A stretch of 64,000 nucleotides of DNA, taken from the NCBI GenBank assembly GCA_004794655.1, contig SMMW01000068.1, forward strand, positions 907,501 through 971,500, in the 5' to 3' direction. This document shows, piece by piece, positions 13,046 through 25,644 of the stretch. Position 1 is the stretch's first letter. Each line of letters begins with the position of its first letter. The translations under genes were made by a program, and so were the position numbers. The notes beneath the pieces are model-generated. The model was not told the origin of the DNA, ran no database searches, and saw only the letters and a program-made list of their open reading frames with translations. This stretch comes from Marisa cornuarietis (Eukaryota > Mollusca > Gastropoda > Architaenioglossa > Ampullariidae).

Positions 13046-15217
13046 CTTGTTCTAACGAGAGCTTACGAAAACCCACGTCTCTTTCAGAAATGCCGACGAC
13101 TTTTCATGGAACATCTTTCAGAAGACCTACTGTCGATGTGCTCCTTTTGTCCTTGGCCTTGGTGTGGGGTTCATCCTGACCAGAGTCAAGGGATTTTACA
13201 CCATGTCTAAAGTGAGCCTTTTACCGATTTAAAATATAAGTGCTCATAGTTCTGTGCGAATGGCTACAGTATCCATCTAAATGGTTTTGGGAATGTGTAT
13301 GCGTGCGTTGTTTAATACATTTTAATACAAATTAATACATCCTGTGTACATTTTTGTAAGAGTAATGGGGAGTATTGCACACTCGGATTTATTGCAGTTG
13401 TCTCCTCAGTAATGGAAGTGAAAGATAGTAAACAACACTAGTTTGTCTGCGTCTGCCATTGTGGCGTCTTTTCCAATAATTTTCTTTTTACTTCACACAT
13501 CAGTTATTTAATTCCCATACCAGACTATTTAACTGACGGTGCTATTTCCCCTATCAAAGCATTCTCGACTGCGCGTGCAGTATTAACTCAATACTCAGCC
13601 ACTCACACTAACTCAATACTCAGCCACTCACACTCACTCCGGACAACGCCCTATTCACGTATTCCCTGTCTTTTTGTCAGGCGGCTACCATCATCGGGTG
13701 GGTCTGCACGGTGGCGCTGACGAGCACGACGACGTTCATCAAATACGACGAGAATAGCGTCATGCTTGCTGAGCCTTTCTATTGGCCCGAGCAGTCACGT
13801 GCCGTGCACGAGGCCCTGTTCAGGATTGGCTTCTCGCTAGCGGTGTGCTGGATCATCTTCGCATGCGCAACCGGAAACGGAGGTGAGCCAGTGTGTTACT
13901 GACGGCGATGAGACAGTATGCTAACGATGATGGTCTGCCAGTGTGTAAGTCATCAAAATGAGCCAGTATATTAATTAATGATGAGCCTCTGGTAGCTCAT
14001 TTTGGTGACGATCAGTTGGTGTGCTAGTGATAAGAGTGAGATGGTGTATGAGTAATCAAGGTGGACAGGAAACCCGCATGAGCTTACCAAGGACTGAGAA
14101 ATTACTTTTGAGTTGTATAACTACGTGACATGAGGCAATGTGTGTAACTAGTGAAGATAATATTGTGTGAGTCAGTGTGAGTAATAAGGTTGAGGCAGTA
14201 TATTAGTAATTAAGGTGATCTAATTTGTAAGCAAAAAAGGTAAGTCCGCCTGTTAGTAAAACTGATTCTGTCTGTGCGCAGTGTCTGTCTTTTTAATAAA
14301 GAAGATGATTTAGTGAGTGAGTAACGAAGATGCTCCAGCATGGGAGTAAAGAAAGTGGGTGAATGTCTCACGATGAGAGTCAGCCCGTGTTTCCGATAAG
14401 AATGTTTGTAAACTCGAGTGCTTGAGCATAATCGAGGCACGACTGGGAGATGACAAATACATGCATGAGACCTGCATATGGCATGTCAGACCTACGTGTG
14501 GTACGATAGGCATTTTGTTTACGGAGAGACCTTATAGGGTAAGTTCTTCAATGCGTATAAAACACAGGTTCTCTTTCAATGTATGCATTTCACGTTGTTT
14601 TTCGTGTGTTTGATTGTTTTTTGTTGTAGTTGATTTGTTTTGTATTTGTCAATCGAGGATCACCTGAGTCATTGAGATGTGTGTTGTTTTTCTCTCTGCC
14701 CCAGGGTTCATCAACTCCATTTTGTCATGGCGGGGGTTCCTGCCCTTGTCTCGCTTGTCCCTCTGCGTGTACCTGCTGCACCCGATGATCATGCAGGCGG
14801 ACATGTGGACAACGCGCATCCCTGTTTATTTCACCATCAGCTACGTGGTACGACAACATACTGGCGATGTCCACCAAAGCTCGTACAGCTAGCGAGACAT
14901 ATAGCTCACTTGTAGTCGCTCCTCTGCACAGCGGGAGTTATTAAACATAATTTTAGATAGGACAAAGATCAAACCTTTTTTGCATTTAAATATTCTGCAT
15001 CCTATGAAGTTAATAATCTCCTTTTGTTTTGTAAGTAATGAAGTAGCTTTAAATGATCGAGTTCTTTGTTGTGTTCTTTCAGTTTCAGCGATCCTTCGGA
15101 TACCTCTTCATGTCTTTGGTCTTCGGCTTTTTGTTCTCGGCGGCAGTGGAAAGACCTGTGGCAGCAATAGAAAGACTGTTTTGTAGGAGGGGAAATATTG
15201 GAAAGCAGGCTTTCTGA
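1..15217 (+). CDS. NRF-6-like (nose resistant to fluoxetine) acyltransferase, 5' end missing
   Basis: Sixteen exons splice in one frame: 1-223, 1054-1210, 2328-2521, 3260-3347, 8019-8109, 9213-9469, 9658-9828, 10257-10350, 10739-10837, 11476-11647, 12153-12235, 12605-12703, 13088-13211, 13681-13882, 14705-14847 and 15083-15217 (TGA). This gives at least 776 residues. The first four exons form the extracellular NRF domain, with a Cys-containing CVLDL/WAVQ stretch, [16 protein letters not shown] and CLPDSC. Exon 6 opens with a membrane helix ([17 protein letters not shown]) and then a polar loop. The rest is an acyltransferase-3 domain: [16 protein letters not shown] carries the family's R-x10-H motif, and hydrophobic segments follow, including [19 protein letters not shown] and CVYLLHP. 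Family members are multi-pass membrane proteins thought to move acyl groups or lipids; the substrate here is unknown. The start codon lies upstream of the window. The family call is firm. Confidence 0.93.
3111..3186. repeat. (GGTT)n microsatellite
   Basis: About 19 uninterrupted GGTT units lie in the intron about 70 bases before the 3260 exon. They follow a GTTT-rich stretch from which they may have grown. Confidence 0.95.
6993..7116. repeat. Compound (GT)n-(GA)n-(GT)n-(GC)n microsatellite
   Basis: Alternating GT and GA blocks are followed by a long GT run and a GC run. The long open frames seen here on both strands are products of the repeat. Confidence 0.95.
7934..8012. repeat. (GT)n tract next to a 3' splice site
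   Basis: About 39 GT units end six bases before the CAG acceptor of the exon at 8019. The tract occupies the place of a normal polypyrimidine tract. Confidence 0.95.
10163..10204. repeat. (GTTT)n-(GTTC)n tetranucleotide repeat
   Basis: GTTT units pass into GTTC units in the intron just before the exon at 10257. Confidence 0.9.
12961..13044. repeat. (GTGC)n-(GT)n microsatellite
   Basis: GTGC-type repeats run into about 28 GT units in the intron before the exon at 13088. The sequence just after it, 13043-13119, recurs exactly at 25501-25577. Confidence 0.95.
13570..13640. repeat. Short tandem repeat, about 25 bp x 2
   Basis: ACTCAATACTCAGCCACTCACAC occurs as two adjacent copies in the intron before the exon at 13681. 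Confidence 0.7.
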
Positions 15218-15238
15218 GAAAAAAATCCTCGTTGTAAA

Positions 15239-15244
15239 AATAAA
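15239..15244 (+). promoter_or_regulatory. Candidate polyadenylation signal of the NRF-6-like gene
   Basis: An AATAAA begins 22 bases after the TGA. A second AATAAA at 15717-15722 is followed by a T/G-rich stretch and may be the main site. The sequence between them is purine-rich (GAGA/GAAA). Confidence 0.4.
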
Positions 15245-16133
15245 AAGGGAAGAGAGAGCGGCGGCATAAATGAGAAAAACAAGATGAAAGAAGAAAAATC
15301 GATGAGAGAATGACGAATGAGAGGGAATGAGAGAAAGAGAGAAAAAGAGAAAGAAGAAGGAAGCGAAGGAAGAGATGGTATGGGAAGGAAAAAAGAAAAG
15401 TAGGAGGGGGTAGAAAAGTGTGATGGGGTGAAAAAAGAGAAGAGACAGTACTGGGGGACATCAGAGAAGGAGATTAAGAGGGACAGAGAGAAAGAATGAA
15501 ACAGGAGTGTGAGAGACAGAAAAAGGGGGAGAAACTAGAGAGGGGAGAGACTAGATGAAGATGAAGGGTGATGTGTGCGAGCCACAGAATTGAAAGAGAT
15601 TGAATGAATGTCAAAGATATTTCCTCGCTGCTTATAGTCACAGTTTGTAGCACAGCTCACGGCCATCCACTTCATTGTTTAGCTGTTTGTTTGCCTTTTG
15701 ACAATTTCTTTCTCCAAATAAATGTTGTTGTTTTTTTATTTTGCTTTATCGTAAAAACTGCTTTACTATTTGCTTCGGTGAAGCTAAATTCGTTAACGAC
15801 CGCTTGAAAGGCTGGCAGGTGATGTTCGACAACACGAGCACGAAGTTTCCAAGAGGAAATTAAAAATTGCTGTTGTAACATCCAGGAGGGCTCAAAGGGT
15901 TTCATAAAAGTAATGAGATACAATAAGAATAATAAATGCTAGCTGCGTGGTCCAGTGATGTCTTAGTTATCACGCAGAAGCAAAGGCAGAATAACCACAC
16001 TTCTCAGCGGGCGTGCAGTCGACATCCTGTAAACACAAGTCCGATGTCTAAACGTGTGAAGTGAAATGTAGCAACGAAACACAAGGTTTGTAGATGAGAA
16101 AATATTAAGAATTAATAATCTGAAGATTATTAA

Positions 16134-16158
16134 ATACATACATACATACATACATACA

Positions 16159-16188
<30 letters not shown>
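16134..16188. repeat. (CATA)n microsatellite
   Basis: About 13-14 CATA units in an intergenic stretch. Confidence 0.95.
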
Positions 16189-16189
<1 letters not shown>

Positions 16190-16825
16190 CTGCTTGTGTT
16201 GCCCTTCTCTCTGTGCCGCATATCAGAAGAAAGAAATTCAAAATTTTCGTGTTCAGACCCCCCTCCCCTGTTTCAAATTCTTCTTTCATAGGGAAAAAAA
16301 CTCTGTTCCTCTCTCTGTCTCTCCTCAATTCTTCACCTTCATCTATACCTGTTTGACACAGTGTCTTCCGTTTGCTGATGCTTATGTTTCTTGTGTGGTT
16401 GACTGTCAGTTCGTTTGGAGTCTTTCGTGTGTAGATAACTGAGCAGTTTGCTTCCCACTGGGGAAATGCATTTTACAACTTATTTATTATTATTACTATT
16501 ATTACAACAAGTATTGGGATGAAGCAGTACCTAAGAAACAGGTTAAAAGTCGCGTGTTGATAAAAGCCCTCGCTATCTTCAGATAACATCAAAACCGATT
16601 CAACGAATGCTTCCTTCGATGTTGACTCATTAGTGGAGATGCTGCTTTATGTACATTTAGACAGACACTGGCATTCAGGAACAACAGCTGGGTTTTCCCG
16701 GCAGTTAACTCAGGTATTGTCATCTTTTCTTTTTGTGACAGCCCCGCAACAATTATCATGTATATATAATTATCATGTATAATATTAAATGGTAAACATA
16801 AAAGAATTTTGTGAGATTTTACGAA

Positions 16826-17010
16826 TAAGCTTCCTTGAATTTGCAGACTCATTATTTGTTTCTTTATTTCTTACCTCATACGGTTAGCCCCGGAACAACG
16901 CAAACTACAACTGCAAAATATGTATCTGTTATTTTATAAGAGATTTTCCTATGAACTTATTAACAACATAACGCACTCAGGAAGCCACTATCAACGGTTT
17001 AAATTAAAAT
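16826..17010. repeat. Old interspersed repeat, copy A
   Basis: This aligns by eye with 20150-20360. Shared stretches are CTTCCTTGAATTTGCA, TTTGTTTCTTTAT, ATGTATCTGTTATTTTATAA and GAAGCCACTATCAACGGTTTAA. Identity is patchy, as expected for two old copies of one dispersed family. No coding content was recognised. A further degenerate match to the tRNA-like repeat of this window (CAGACCCTGTAAACAAGTGAC) lies near 17105. Confidence 0.55.
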
Positions 17011-19147
17011 ACACCGTAAGGGGACATAGAATAATAAGCACAGACCAGAGGTGGGGTGGCTGGTGCTTGACATCGAACTTGTAGCTAAGGCGATATTAAG
17101 TCAAGCAGCAGACCCTGTAAACAAGTGACATAAGTAAATAAACGACACAGCTGACAGTGATTACAACTGATCGTCACTCTCTTGATGACCAGCACTTAAT
17201 CGTTTTTCCCAAACTATCAAGAGGAGACTTGTACATTGTAAAATGGTGGTTCAGAGTAGAAGCCGCTCTAGACTCTGGGCAGAGAAAGAATCGGTGGCCC
17301 CTTTACCCGCCAGTGTCAATATACTACATATAGCCCACTGCTTCGACTATAGCAACATTAGTAAACACAGCGAACTAATTAACAAGAAATATAATGTTTT
17401 ATGGCCACATTGCCGTCAGCCGTGGTTATTGTCTCTTTATGTTTTATATTCAGTTTATAATGGCATGACGGTCCCTGGGATTTTGTAGCCCTGTGCAGGT
17501 GCACAGTTTGTACATGACTAAGTCCACCCTTGTTCAGAATTTAAGTCTGAATCTCATCGCTAAAAATATGACTGACACAACATTGTGTGGTCGTTACCTT
17601 GCCTTATATAGATAAAAATACAAACTTCTACAGCGTTCAGATAATTACAATGAGTCCCATGTTTTCCAGAAAAGCAGAGCCAAAATTTTCTTATTTAATT
17701 AGCAAGCTATGGACATTGCTAAGAAATATTTTTTTGCTGGAGGGCTGAGGAGGGCGGTGAAAAGCCCAAGCACGATGCATGGAGTGAATGCTGTCTGTTG
17801 AGCCGCAGCGACTCGTTTGACTGCAAAATATTGATGTCGCCCTGTACCTGTGATTGTTTGTTGATCATGGAGTTAAGCTGTCGAAAAATGATCCCCTTTG
17901 ATTATAAATTGTTGTTCAAATACAGAAGCTTTTAATTTGATGGCCAATAACAAAATATTGCATGGGATGCAAAACATTACGCAACCAAATATTGAGCATT
18001 GAGGGCGTTCTGTTCAGAATACAACGTATGTCCGACTGTGTGTGCAACACCAACAGAAGCAAAACTAACACACTAAGTGGTGTACAAATGCACAATGCAC
18101 TTAAAATATTTTCTATTGCATGAAAGACACAAAAGACAGAGACTTGTCTGACAGTGCCTGGTGGGATGATTTCAGTAAATACATACGGGAGTCTATTAAA
18201 TGGACAGGTTCAAGTCCAACTTTGCACAAATCCGGGAGAAGACAAGAACGAACTGGACGCAAAACATCACGACACGTCATCACTGAATTCCTGTAGAAAG
18301 TTCCAGCGAATTCAGGTAACGCGCAGTGACATGCAATGATCACCATTTTGTCCAGTCCGTCTCAGCTTCCTACACTCAGCACAGGGGCTAACATGAGCCT
18401 CAGGAGAGTACTCACTGTTACACAGTGTAGTGAGTCAGGGGTAGGTCTTGTCTTGTTTCCTGTGTGAATGGTGTCTTGTGTTTGACGTCATGTGTGCGTC
18501 ATTTGTTCGACGTCATTTCCGAGAAGGGATGACGTAAAAAGAAGACAAACAACAGTTCCATGGACGGATAGGAAAAGAAAACCATCGAGATCTTCGTCTT
18601 CCTGAACCTTCTTATCTTCATCATCATCTGCGGGGGGGGGGGAGGGGGGCTCGTCGAGCGTGGTGTTATGTGTGTGTGATATGCGTCGTGCGTGTGCAAG
18701 GTAAGCGTACGTGCGTCATATTACACACAGCAACGGGTTTGTTGTCGTAAATAGAGAGCGTAGAAGGAATCTTTCTGTTTCCTGACAAAGACTCATTGAA
18801 GTACGACTCAGCTGCTCGCTTTTATTATTTTCAAACCCGCGAAGAATGTTTTCTCTGTAGGTAAGTTAATGTCACATCGCTGATTTCGGCCGCACAACGG
18901 TATGATGTATGATGTCAGATCGGCGACGAGGGAATAACAGACGTTTAAACAGTTTCAAAACATTGCAGGCTGCCCTGTTATCTGATCATGAGACGATATT
19001 AGCATACACCTCGACTTCACGGGTCTTCTGTGGCTACCCGTGCAAGCAATCATAGAAGATAAAATGTCTGTCCTCGGTGACATCATCTTTGGGTTGTGCC
19101 CTGCATATTTCTCTGAACTCCTCACTCCTTGTCCCCTGTCTAGAATG

Positions 19148-19150
<3 letters not shown>
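17011..19150. other. Intergenic, no gene seen
   Basis: There are short open frames only, none with a recognised domain. A G-rich run lies near 18632-18650. Confidence 0.5.

Positions 19151-19193
<43 letters not shown>
19150..19193. repeat. (CA)n microsatellite
   Basis: About 22 CA units in intergenic sequence. Confidence 0.95.
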
Positions 19194-19194
<1 letters not shown>

Positions 19195-20042
19195 TGGCAC
19201 CAGGACCTGATCTTGTCTCTGCACACGAGACGGTAAATCTGACGAACACACCCGGCGGCTCGTGTAAATAACCCAAAAATCACAGACCGAACGCCATGAA
19301 CGGAATTGAAACTGAATACACTGACTGAGCAATCATGCGTGACTGTCTGCACAAGAGGTCAGGGGTGAGACCAGTCGTCTTGCACAACACACTAAGTATC
19401 AATTGCTTTAGTTCGTCCAATGTTGTCATTTCAGCTTTACGAGAATCAGAACTTGTATCTACGTGCCCGTGTGACACGTTAGTAAGCAGACATTTTAAAT
19501 GACCACCCAAGAAATATACATTTTATTAAGAAATTATCATGCTGAAAGTCCGGTAAAATCTGTTGAACATTTATGACTCATAAACAATTAACATATGTAT
19601 TATATATCTCCTCGTGATGTGTCACTCGACACTAAGGTGTCATTTCTCAGAAACCTTCTTCTGCACCGATCAGTGTTCAACCTGGAAATATTTACCTGTT
19701 GCTAAAGACTACGCCACAAATCACTATTAAATATAAAAGATCACAGGGAAGGCTAGGGGTCAATGGAGATTTTCTGTCACCTGGTGAGTAACTGTAAACG
19801 TGTTTTAATAAGTTACAAGACTGCGGTATTGCTCTGTATTATTCTTGATATGACAGTCTGGTGTTATTACCTCGTATGTTTTACCGTGAGACAGTTTCAT
19901 AGTCTAAACATTCTACTGTTTGAACTTTGCCAGTTCTAAGACCGGGGTTTCTGTAGTTAATCGTTCATATGTCACACAATTTACGATACATTCAAGGGCT
20001 GCCTGCTTATTAAATGCCAGCTAAATATGACAATCTACAATA

Positions 20043-20044
<2 letters not shown>

Positions 20045-20113
<69 letters not shown>
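20045..20113. repeat. (GT)n microsatellite
   Basis: About 34 GT units, just before copy B of the interspersed repeat. Confidence 0.95.
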
Positions 20114-20116
<3 letters not shown>

Positions 20117-20149
20117 AAACATGACAAGAAAGAATGATGTGATATTACA

Positions 20150-20360
20150 CTAATAAACTTCCTTGAATCTGCACTCTGTGTTTCTTTATCTGAGTTTAGA
20201 CCCCAGTTAGGAAAAATAACAGAAAAATATAACTGGAAAAGATGTATCTATTACCTTTATAAGTGGTGTATCCTACAATATAAAGCAAAACACACAGTCG
20301 AGAAGTTATTATCGATGATTTAAGTCCAAAGGTAACCAGCTAAGAGATACAGAAGGCAAA
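20150..20360. repeat. Old interspersed repeat, copy B
   Basis: Partner of 16826-17010, in the same orientation and with the same order of shared blocks (CTTCCTTGAATCTGCA, ATGTATCTATTACC, GAAGTTATTATCGATGATTTAA). It is followed directly by a degraded tRNA-like repeat. Confidence 0.55.
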
Positions 20361-20419
20361 GAATCATCAACAAAAGAACGGAAGCTGATGTCTCTCCCTG
20401 GGCCAGCAAAAGATAATAA

Positions 20420-20520
20420 CACTGCAAGCAACCGGTTCACATGTAGAGAAAAAGAAAAGTGCCCGAGACGAGATGTGAACACTCGAAAAGCGATGATTTT
20501 TGTATTGAAGACAAGTGTCC
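20420..20520 (-). repeat. Degraded tRNA-like SINE fragment
   Basis: GTGCCCGAGACGAGATGTGAAC and flanking bases resemble GTGCCTGAGACGAGAGCTGAAC of the better preserved copy at 39178-39320. The A-box region is badly decayed. Confidence 0.45.
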
Positions 20521-20832
20521 AGACAATCTAGAAGAAGCCCCAACACGCAGATGACATCGTCATGTAGACCCCGGAGTATACGGGAAATCCCAATCTCACA
20601 GCTAAAAATAAAAGTGACTCAGCTACCTATTGTCGTTGCAGTGCTTCAGGTAAAGAATAAAAAATCTTCCGCGGAGGTCAGAGAATTACCGGGAGTCCCA
20701 ACACATAAAGGCAAAACTTTTTTTTAAATTAAGCAATCGACGAGAATGATTACTAAACAATAAGCATTTTCTTGAAAGACAAAATTCTAAGCTTTTAGAA
20801 AACAATGTGCTGATATTTACACCTGTAACGTT

Positions 20833-21925
20833 CTTGGGATGACTGCATGGCTCACTTAACTCTTGGGATGACTACATGGCTCACTAAACTCTTGGGATGA
20901 CTACATGGCTCACTAAACTCTTGTGGTGACTACATGGCTCACTAAACTCTTGTGGTGACTACATGGCTCACTAAACTCTTGGGATGACTGCATGGCTCAC
21001 TTAACTCTTGGGATGACTACATGGCTCACTAAACTCTTGGGATGACTACATGGCTCACTAAACTCTTGTGGTTACTACATGGCTCACTAAACTCTTGTGA
21101 TGACTACATTGCTCACTAAACTCTTGGGATGACTACATGGCTCACTAAACTCTTGTGATGACTGCATTGCTCACTAAACTCTTGTGGTGACTGCATGGCT
21201 CACTAAACTCTTGTGATGACTACATGGCTCACTAAACTCTTGTGGTGACTACATGGCTCACTAAACTCTTGGGATGACTACATGGCTCACTAAACTCTTG
21301 TGGTTACTACATGGCTCACTAAACTCTTGTGATGACTACATGGCTCACTAAACTCTTGTGGTTACTACATGGCTCACTAAACTCTTGTGATGACTACATT
21401 GCTCACTAAACTCTTGTGATGACTACATGGCTCACTAAACTCTTGTGATGACTGCATTGCTCACTAAACTCTTGTGGTGACTGCATGGCTCACTAAACTC
21501 TTGTGATGACTACATGGCTCACTAAACTCTTGTGATGACTACATTGCTCACTAAACTCTTGGGATGATTACATGGCTCACTTAACTCTTGTGATGACTAC
21601 ATGGCTCACTAAACTCTTGGGATGATTACATGGCTCACTAAGCTCTTGTGATGACTGCATGGCTCACTAAACTCTTTTGATGACTACGTGGCTCACTAAA
21701 CTCTTGTGGTGACTACATGGCTCACTAAACTCTTGTGGTGACTACATGGCTCACTAAACTCTTGGGATGATTACATGGCTCACTAAACTCTTGTGGGGAC
21801 TACATGGCTCACTAAACTCTTGTGATGACTGCATGGCTCACTAAACTCTTGTGATAACTACATGGCTCACTAAACTCTTGTGATGATTGAAGGTTCACTA
21901 CACTCTTGTGATGACTGCAGGGTTA
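20833..21925. repeat. Minisatellite, 29-bp unit, about 37 copies
   Basis: The unit is CTCTTGTGATGA followed by CTACATGGCTCACTAAA, repeated without spacers. Variants alternate at a few sites (GGGATGACTACATGG, GTGGTGACTACATGG, GTGATGACTGCATTG). Higher-order blocks repeat, for example around 21050-21230 and 21300-21480. The last units at 21880-21925 decay, marking the array edge. Confidence 0.95.
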
Positions 21926-22215
21926 ACCAAATTCTTTTGGCTCCGGGTTTCATGGCTTTATTACTTTGTTCGAACATGTAAATGTCACCACAAACTTCAA
22001 ATTTTAAATTCTTATTAAGATAAAACTACTTTTATGAAGTTGAAGCGAAAAACGTTTTAAATTTAATTTTGTGGAACAACTATAACAGTTTTTATTCATA
22101 ATTATGTCATAAACGAGTACCCTCTTACAAAGGTAGTAATCTGAGCTTTAGATTTATGTCATGTAAAAAAGCGAAGTTAAAATATGTCATGTGCATAACA
22201 ATAATTCCAGTGACC

Positions 22216-22288
22216 ATGATGACCATGATGACCAGCCAGCTTCTTTCGTGTGCGCTTCTAGTGGCAGCTCAAGTACAAGGTGTACAAG
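22216..22288 (+). CDS. Signal-peptide exon of the LRP-like gene
   Basis: ATG at 22216 (further ATGs at 22219, 22225 and 22228) opens a 24-codon exon with a hydrophobic core [10 protein letters not shown] and a likely cleavage region AAQ/VQG. The donor GTATTT is in phase 1. The first propeller exon at 25862 needs exactly that phase, giving [10 protein letters not shown]. The phase match across a 3.6-kb intron supports the join; which ATG is used is uncertain. Confidence 0.7.
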
Positions 22289-25200
22289 GTATTTGTACAG
22301 AAATCACAGTATAACCGAATAAATCAGTGTGAGTGGATGCAGCAGCTGTCTAAAAATACTTGCAGAACTCACGGTGAGGTGTAGGATCATCCGATATTAT
22401 AGTCACTAGTCTGTAACATACAAACTAAAGGATGGCAGAGTCTAGTGGTTGAGAGCAAAATGTGCTTCGCCGCATCTATGGTAAGCATGTGGAAGAACTG
22501 GTTTCTCCTACTTCAGAAGACAAGAACTCTGCTGGTCCTGTAAGAAAATTATCTTTTATTTGTTTTTGGTTTTGGGTTATTTTTTGTGCTAAAAGCAGCT
22601 GAATATAGACCCCAACTCCCCCCCCCCCACTCCGTCCGGCTTTGCGCGCTTGACTGTCAGTGTGCGCTGGCGCGAGCATGCGGGTGTCTGTGATACATAT
22701 GTATTGATTTTATATTGATAAAATTATATATTGATTTTATATTATAATATAGATTGATGTATTGTTTCTAACTCAGTCGTCATGCTTTCATACCTGACAT
22801 AATAACTAGAGATACCCATTGCTGAAACAAACAGCCAGCATCCTTCAACTAATCAGCAGCTAACCATACCCAACAGAGAGGGAGACCACACCCCATATGA
22901 GCAGTGACCTCGCCTGCTCGCCCTGCGCCACCCTGGCAACTTTACCGCTGTTCTCGCTTAATTGCTCTCTGGCCACTTAGTAATGGTTGTCTTACATGAT
23001 CTTCTCTGACAGCTGTATACGAGGCCTTCTTCTTACTCAAGTATTCTCTGGCTGCGGACGGGTGGTCCAATTTACCCCGCGACTTTAAAGGGATTCTCAC
23101 CTCTAAATACAAACTTTTGGGATTCGTTTAAGTGTTGAAGGAAGACCCTAAAAATATCGGACATTTAAGCCACATCAGGCTTGTTCAAGTGTAATTCGTC
23201 GCTGAAGGCGAGGAATTTTGCTGGTTTTCGAAGTAACCTAATAATTTCCAAAAAAATAATGTTTGTAGCACAACTTATTACTTCTGTTAACTGTCTCAAA
23301 CAAAATGTAGCACCTTTGCTGTGATATATCCAGAGTTGCTGGCTTGGTGTAAAATACCAATTCCCTCCCCTACCCCCAAACCATACATGTCTACAATAAA
23401 AATATCAAATTGCTCACATTCAGTTTTTTCATGACTTTTTGAATCTTGCCATGTACATGGCTCTAGCTTTTTCGGCCCTAGGATGCTTGTATCCAGCTGA
23501 TAGTGCAACTAGCTGGCTTTTGCTTGAATTTGTTTGGCATTGAAACAGCTAGGGCAGGGGGACCAGTAGTAAAATTCATAAATAGCTGATGCATCAAAAT
23601 AATCAGAAAATTTATAAAAGAAGGAGTAAGTGATCTTCAAATGCATTAAAACCAACCAATTAATGAGCTAGTTTTCTGCCTTGAATTTGTAGAAATAGAA
23701 AATAAAATGGCTGCAGTTGTGCTTCATTATCTTGATGCTGTTTTAACTGCAAACATCTTGTCCTAAACTTTATTTAAGTTTACTCCTGCTTAATCATACA
23801 ATACAAAAATACAGTTTGCAATTTATAGTTGATATCACTGGATAAAGGATAATCTACCTTACCTTTGCTTTGCTTAAGAGGCTTCATATTTCCCAATATT
23901 CCACACTGGTGCACAACAGGTGTTATGTTTGTGCCAACTTCAATGTCTGTAAACTTTGAATCATAGTTGAAGTAGTAGGCATTTCAAGTTGACATGATTC
24001 ACTCAGTATATCGGAGAATATATTAGCTGTGATGTTACTAACACTGGCACTGGGACTACAGCTTGGTGATGCATCATGCTTGTCCATTGTGCTGCATGCA
24101 ATATTTGCAGGAGCTCGCTTTATGATATCAATGTCCTGCAATTCAAGTCTCAGTTAAATACAGTTTACTATGAATGGTAATACATAAAGCTGCAGATTCT
24201 AACACAAAAAACTGGTGGATTACATTAAACCAACTGAGGAAAAAGTTTTGCTATATTATACTTTAACAGATAACTAAAAAATTTCTATAATGATTAACAT
24301 TATTAAGGAGACTCTGCCTTTAGTAAATAAAATAATAAAATTTTTACATTTACCATGCATTCCATAAGTAATAACACATTCACATGCAATTCCAAAGATG
24401 AGTAATAAACTTTTGAGTTTGAGAAAACAACATGTAAATGCACATGATTACTGAAGTAATTTTAACTTTGTTCTGCTATATTTCTAATGGTCTGATCATA
24501 CATTATACAAATCTGCATGAACTCTGGTCTGATGAGATCAGTGTTGTAAAATTTAGGAGGTAGGTTACACTAAAAGATAATTCAATTTATTGTTATCGCT
24601 TGAAATAAAAAGTACTTATTGTTGCACATAGGGATAATTTTAGTTGCATTTACTGTACAATAACCATCTTTTTTACCTTAACAGCTCTAAATTTCTGATC
24701 TTTTTTTCTCTCACAGTCTCCGTGTTTGCTTGTCATGTGCTCGCAGCTGCCGATGGAGAATGCTTTGACAATCATCATCATTCCTTGTTACACCTCGCGG
24801 AGCATAGGGCCGCAACAATACCTCACCAGCGGACGGGACAGCACACCCCCCACCCCCTCAGTTAGGCCCAAGTGGGTCCGGCATCCTTTGCCTCGCTCTC
24901 TACTGATCTTCTCCAAGTCTGTTTTGGCCTCCCAACTCTCTTCCCCTGAGGGTTCCAGTCAAGTCCCTGGTTTGCGCAGGGTGTGTCCTATCCAGCCCCA
25001 CTTTGATGTCTTGACTAGTGTCAATCTGGTTAGTTTTTTCCTACAGACTTCTATTTGAGATCTTTTCAGGCCATCTTATTCCCAAAATACTTACACCAGA
25101 TTTATGGCCTGAAAATATACCACAACCAAACATAGCTCACATGCAACCCATGACTGTGTACACAGGGTAACCGCCTGGCCGTATTGTAAATAGCCTCTTA

Positions 25201-25593
25201 TTGTCCAAAGCAACGTCATCAGCCAGGGAAACCCCTCACAAATCTAAATCGAGGCTCCTGCGGCCTTTTCAGCTAGTGACCCAGAGGTTATTCATTTCAA
25301 TCGAAGTTTTCGGATAGACGCGCGTCGACAAAGGCGAAATAACAGCAGAAATCGTGAAACCTAGTGATATTGTTGTAATCAATGCGACTTTTGAGTCTGA
25401 GTATAGAAGTGAGAATCCCTTTAACTGTGGGCGATTTTTATGTCCCACCAAAATTTACCACAGGAGAGAGAGAGAGAGTGTGTGTGTGTGTGTGTGTGTG
25501 TGACTTGTTCTAACGAGAGCTTACGAAAACCCACGTCTCTTTCAGAAATGCCGACGACTTTTCATGGAACATCTTTCTTATGAGAGAGAGAGA

Positions 25594-25644
<51 letters not shown>

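Larger units (their letters stand above)
15218..16825. other. 3' flank and intergenic sequence
   Basis: A strongly purine-rich stretch (about 15230-15640, GAAA/GAGA on the + strand) probably covers the 3' UTR. After it comes AT-rich sequence with a CATA microsatellite. I see no exon with domain-like coding content. Confidence 0.6.

Noticed and set aside
20833..21925. CRISPR-like regular repeat
   Set aside because: Units of 29 bp are directly adjacent with no spacers, and the DNA is eukaryotic; it is a minisatellite.
24644..25058. 73- and 110-codon frames as a possible N-terminal exon of the LRP-like gene
   Set aside because: The exon at 22216-22288 gives a proper signal peptide and the required phase; these frames lie inside the TTAA element and show no domain.
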